This document shows, piece after piece, positions 60,970-64,000 of a stretch of DNA of 64,000 nucleotides. The position numbers and the translations under genes were made by a program. Below the pieces are notes generated by a model that saw only the letters and a list, made by a program, of their open reading frames with translations, did no database searches and had not been told where the DNA came from. This stretch comes from Sunxiuqinia indica (GTDB lineage Bacteria > Bacteroidota > Bacteroidia > Bacteroidales > Prolixibacteraceae), in contig NZ_WVEM01000008.1 in the NCBI RefSeq assembly GCF_009847015.1, positions 186,001 to 250,000 of the forward strand. The letters are read 5' to 3'. Position 1 is the stretch's first letter; every line of letters starts with the position of its first letter.

Positions 60970-62808
60970 TTACAATTCGATTACAGGTAGGGTTAAAGTT
61001 GATTGGTGTGTTTGATCCCGGTAGATGGTTACCTCCGGTGCCGGATCTAAATGCGGTGTTCCGCGACCTGCAAAACTGATGGCCAACTGGATTTTGTGCC
61101 CCGCTTTAAAAATCATTGATATTGGCAAAATAGAGAACTCAAGCTGTGTTGGTTCACCCGGAATCAGTGGATTCACATCGGCTTCGTTGCAGCTATGATA
61201 AGGCAATCCTAATTTATTGTATGGAGGTTCTGCCAATTTACGCATCGAAGCTCTTAGTTGCCCCTGAACATTGTAGGAAGTAAGCGTTCCGTCTGGTGCA
61301 ACATCCTGAATGGTGGCAACAAAATCGCCATCAGTAGCAGTAGACGATACCCAAAGGCTGATGGTAGGATGCCCGGTAATCTGAACATCTTCGCTTAGAA
61401 CTTCTGTTTCGTAAATGATTGCTCCTTTAGTCGTAGAGTTCGGTCGGAAATCGTAGCTTATGGTAGTTACATCTTTTCCAGGTTCGTTTGGTTCGTCGGT
61501 ACTTAGCGATCCTTCACCCAAATAATATTCAACTCTTTTTTCTTCAGGTAACGGCCATTCTTTAGCTGTTTTCCACTCTTCACCTTTGGGAGCGTTGTAA
61601 GTGAAATAATAAATCGGATCTTCGTCCATAATTCCGTTATCGATTCCTTTTAACCAATAATCGAAAAAGCGAAGTTCTTCAACTAATACATCAAAACCAG
61701 TCATTTTAATTGAGGTATACCAATCGCAATGCACTCCGGGGCCAATGACCAACTTTCGGGGAATGGTGAAATTATTTATGGCGAAGAACGGACCAGGTTT
61801 GGTGTTTCCTTCATCCCAGTTTACGGCCATATACATGGCAATACCTGATTCGTTGATTTCATCCAAATAATTGGAAGGACTACTTACCTTCCACCATTGT
61901 TTTACTGCTTCATCGGTTAGATTTGTTGAATAGCTGTCGCGGTAAGGAATATCCCCTAAGCTTTCTACAGTTCCTACGTGTTCTTTAAAGGCCTGTTTCA
62001 ATAAGGTACTATCGGTATCGCCATCCACAGGTGCTGCCATTAAATCCCTACGTTGTGATGCTGTTAATCCATCATCGGGTTGAGGCCAGGGTCTATAAGT
62101 TGTTGACATACCTCCGGCAGCCCGAAAATCGTACACATCGAACTCAAAGCTCATTGGAAACATGGCTTTTAGATGAGGCGGTGCTGTGGTAGCAGCCTGC
62201 ATTTGGCTTCCTCCAGTTGCTGAACATCCCCACATGCCAATGTTTCCATCGCTCCAGGGCTGAACGGCCAACCATTCAGTTACATCGTAGGCATCGGTGC
62301 GGGCAGCACTCAACCATTGTCCCCGGTTGAAGTTTTCGTTGTGCCCAAACGAAGCATGCAAACCACGGTAGTCAACCGTGGCCACTACGTATCCGTATTT
62401 AACTAATTTAGCTCCTGTTCCGGCATAACACTCCACCGTCATATCGTCGAAATTGCCATTGTATCGACGGTTGTAAGGCGTATGCATCCAGATAACCGGA
62501 AGCGGTTCGGTAACTACTTCGCCTGTGGTTTTATCGATAGGACGACAAATATCGATGGCTAATTTGACACCATCCCGCATTTCAACATATTGAGACGAAA
62601 GGTCGTATTCTTCGGCATAAATCGGTTCGCTGTAACCTGCATATTTGCCCGGTTCCGAAATGCAATCTTCGTAACTTGAACTCGTTTTTTTATTGGTGCA
62701 GGAGAAGGTAATTCCTAGTAATAGAAGACCAACTACAAAGAATAAGGATTTTGTGAGGCGATTGAATTTATCTCGATCTACTTGAAAGGTATTAAACTTT
62801 GATTTCAT
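60970..62808 (-). CDS. CocE/NonD-family serine hydrolase lipoprotein
   Basis: A lipoprotein of about 612 residues from ATG 62808 (MKSKFNTFQV). An open frame reaches back to 62850, but those 14 residues fall inside the leader element and break the signal. After the lipobox (LLGITFSC) comes an alpha/beta hydrolase domain with VEMRDGVKLAIDICRP and the nucleophile in MWGCSATGGSQ (serine about 196). The C-terminal part is the X-Pro-dipeptidyl-peptidase-type jelly-roll (HPTISLWVSSTATDGDFVATI; HLDPAPEVTIYRD). The family includes acyl esterases, amidases and peptidases. It lies beside a carboxylesterase and a polysaccharide locus, so an esterase acting on plant material is a fair guess. Confidence 0.85.
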   Translation of the reverse strand: MKSKFNTFQVDRDKFNRLTKSLFFVVGLLLLGITFSCTNKKTSSSYEDCISEPGKYAGYSEPIYAEEYDLSSQYVEMRDGVKLAIDICRPIDKTTGEVVTEPLPVIWMHTPYNRRYNGNFDDMTVECYAGTGAKLVKYGYVVATVDYRGLHASFGHNENFNRGQWLSAARTDAYDVTEWLAVQPWSDGNIGMWGCSATGGSQMQAATTAPPHLKAMFPMSFEFDVYDFRAAGGMSTTYRPWPQPDDGLTASQRRDLMAAPVDGDTDSTLLKQAFKEHVGTVESLGDIPYRDSYSTNLTDEAVKQWWKVSSPSNYLDEINESGIAMYMAVNWDEGNTKPGPFFAINNFTIPRKLVIGPGVHCDWYTSIKMTGFDVLVEELRFFDYWLKGIDNGIMDEDPIYYFTYNAPKGEEWKTAKEWPLPEEKRVEYYLGEGSLSTDEPNEPGKDVTTISYDFRPNSTTKGAIIYETEVLSEDVQITGHPTISLWVSSTATDGDFVATIQDVAPDGTLTSYNVQGQLRASMRKLAEPPYNKLGLPYHSCNEADVNPLIPGEPTQLEFSILPISMIFKAGHKIQLAISFAGRGTPHLDPAPEVTIYRDQTHQSTLTLPVIEL

Positions 62809-62895
62809 CTTATTAAAATTGGTTTGTAAGGTATAAGATGGAACGTGCATGATAATATTTGGCCTATGGGTTAAATATTATCATGCTCATTTCAT
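62809..62895 (-). repeat. Leader element, third copy
   Basis: On the minus strand it begins ATGAAATGAGCATG, forms a perfect 14-bp stem (GCATGATAATATTT with AAATATTATCATGC), continues ACGTTCCATCTTATACC and ends CAATTTTAATAAG directly before the ATGAAA start of the CocE-type gene. The layout is the same as the copies at 17162-17358, but the stem sequence is different. Confidence 0.7.
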
Positions 62896-62939
62896 TTGAT
62901 CAGTTTTTATCATTTTAGCGAACGCTTTTGCGCTTTAGG

Positions 62940-64000
62940 TTATTTCGCCCAGGCTGTTCCTTCAGGAGTCATTCTCCATTTGAAATATTGATCTAAAACT
63001 TTAAGCGATTTTTCGCTTGGAACCGGACCAATATGTGGTTGATCGGTCAGGTACATTACATTTGGATTTTCATCGCTAAAGGTTGACCACTCCGGCACGC
63101 CTTCTCCATTTGGATCGCCGTATTTTGCAAAATTGGTCCAATACGTCCCCATGGTTTCAGAAAGTTGGCGATCTGATTCTGTAAAATTGTTTCTTTTGAT
63201 TGAATCAAGCGTCATAAAAGCATAAGCAACATCCTGTCCGTGTGGTGATCCTGCTCCGTACATTGGTGAATCTTCAGGATAATCGGGATGCTGATCGAAA
63301 TAGTAATAAAATACTTTTGAGTTTCCGGTTTGAGATTGTAGGCGAGCCCAAATCCAGGTTTGCCAGCCAAAGGCAGCATCGCGCATTAAATCGCGTGCTG
63401 TTTTTGCCACTTTGTCTTTTCCTGGAGGATAAGCTTCAACCAGTTGATCTGCGAATTTCCCATAGCGTGTTTTTACGTTGGCAATGAATTCTTCGGGTCT
63501 TCTTTCACGAGCAAAACTCAGGCCTTCATCGGAATTGTAACCAATTAATACAGGTACATCGTTGTAATTTCCTTCTTTGTATAAATTGGTTTGAACATCG
63601 GGAATTACGTGTCCATCAACGATAGGCCAGCCACGTCCGCCCGGTAGTTGGTCGGCCGATACTTTGCGTAATTCAGCGATAGAATTCATTTCAGATTGTT
63701 GAACATACGCTTCACCATCAGCTTCGGCTTGTTGTAGGGTTTTCATATTTTCTCCGGGATAAGTTGTAGGGCGAGTTGGTCCAAAAGATCCTCCACTTTG
63801 AGAAATTGCACCGCTGAATAATCCTTTCGCCTCGGGTGAAGCACACAACATACTTACCGAAATTCCTCCGGCCGATTCGCCAAAAATGGTTACTTTTTCA
63901 GGATCTCCACCAAAGGCCTCAATATTTTCTTTAACCCATTTTAATCCGGCAATTTGATCGAGCAAACCATAATTACCTGAAACCTTGTTCGGGTTTTCAG
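62940..64000 (-). CDS. Type B carboxylesterase, 5' end cut by window edge
   Basis: The frame runs off the right edge; about 353 codons are visible. It begins within NPNKVSGNYGLLDQIAGLKW, then KENIEAFGGDPEKVTIFGES with the nucleophile serine in GESAGG, a hallmark of type B carboxylesterases. The acid is probably in IGYNSDEGLSF and the histidine in SPHGQDVAYAF. The C-terminus (FKWRMTPEGTAW) is intact. About 170-200 N-terminal residues with the oxyanion HGG motif should lie outside. It probably cleaves esters on plant or algal material and stands about 130 bp upstream of the CocE-type gene. Confidence 0.87.
   Translation of the reverse strand, partial: ENPNKVSGNYGLLDQIAGLKWVKENIEAFGGDPEKVTIFGESAGGISVSMLCASPEAKGLFSGAISQSGGSFGPTRPTTYPGENMKTLQQAEADGEAYVQQSEMNSIAELRKVSADQLPGGRGWPIVDGHVIPDVQTNLYKEGNYNDVPVLIGYNSDEGLSFARERRPEEFIANVKTRYGKFADQLVEAYPPGKDKVAKTARDLMRDAAFGWQTWIWARLQSQTGNSKVFYYYFDQHPDYPEDSPMYGAGSPHGQDVAYAFMTLDSIKRNNFTESDRQLSETMGTYWTNFAKYGDPNGEGVPEWSTFSDENPNVMYLTDQPHIGPVPSEKSLKVLDQYFKWRMTPEGTAWAK

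Overview
The window comes from a Bacteroidota chromosome. The evidence is two SusC/SusD outer-membrane uptake pairs, each preceded by an ECF sigma factor and a FecR anti-sigma, a hybrid two-component regulator, GH97 and GH2 enzymes with Bacteroidota-type signal peptides, AT-rich spacers, and almost no Shine-Dalgarno sequences. The mix suggests a free-living polysaccharide degrader of the Bacteroidia, perhaps Marinilabiliales. That placement is a guess from gene content; I see no rRNA or tRNA.

Region 1 (1-7.6 kb, all minus strand) is a close-packed set of small accessory genes: a DUF2867-like protein (cut by the window edge), two methyltransferases, three alpha/beta hydrolases, a GNAT acetyltransferase, two Crp/Fnr-type regulators and two unrecognised small proteins, one apparently frameshifted. 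Region 2 (7.9-13.0 kb) looks like an integron-type gene-cassette array without an integrase. Short minus-strand genes are separated by about 120-135 bp hairpin-forming sites that share a core and end in attC-like GTT/AAC boundaries. The cassettes carry a stand-alone FloA N-terminal-like protein with a 2-TM zinc-ribbon partner, a CBASS-like pair (SLATT 2-TM protein plus CD-NTase with AGS-C-type sensor), a membrane protein of unknown function, and a decayed tyrosine recombinase. Region 3 (13.4-14.7 kb) holds an unrecognised helical protein followed by an eleven-unit, 21-bp-period minisatellite.

Region 4 (14.7-28.5 kb, minus strand) has a thiol-redox theme: a thioredoxin-like protein and a TlpA/DUF4369 lipoprotein, a SusCD pair with FecR and sigma factor, an L-cysteine desulfidase/L-serine deaminase, a single-domain DsbD-N protein and a full DsbD. 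The SusD gene appears out of frame with its signal peptide because of an (AT)7 microsatellite, so it may be phase-variable. Region 5 (28.8-60.3 kb) is a large polysaccharide utilisation locus. Its left arm (minus strand) is sigma, FecR, SusC and SusD, then a terminator and a scar in which the start of a GH53 gene is joined to the end of a GH43-like gene. Its right arm (plus strand) is a hybrid two-component regulator followed by a double-domain GH53, GH2, GH35, GH2, GH43, GH2, three more GH43-like genes and GH97. Together these fit breakdown of arabinogalactan or pectic galactan: GH53 cuts beta-1,4-galactan, GH2/GH35 release galactose, GH43 members remove arabinose or galactose side units, GH97 probably removes alpha-galactose, and SusCD imports oligosaccharides. 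Region 6 (60.4-64.0 kb, minus strand) has a DUF3237 protein, a CocE/NonD-type hydrolase and a carboxylesterase cut by the window end.

A dispersed leader element occurs four times (two in tandem at 17.16-17.36 kb, once at 57.06 kb, once at 62.8 kb). Each copy lies in sense orientation and ends exactly at an ATGAAA start codon; stem sequences differ while pairing is kept. This and the cassette array are the least expected structures here.
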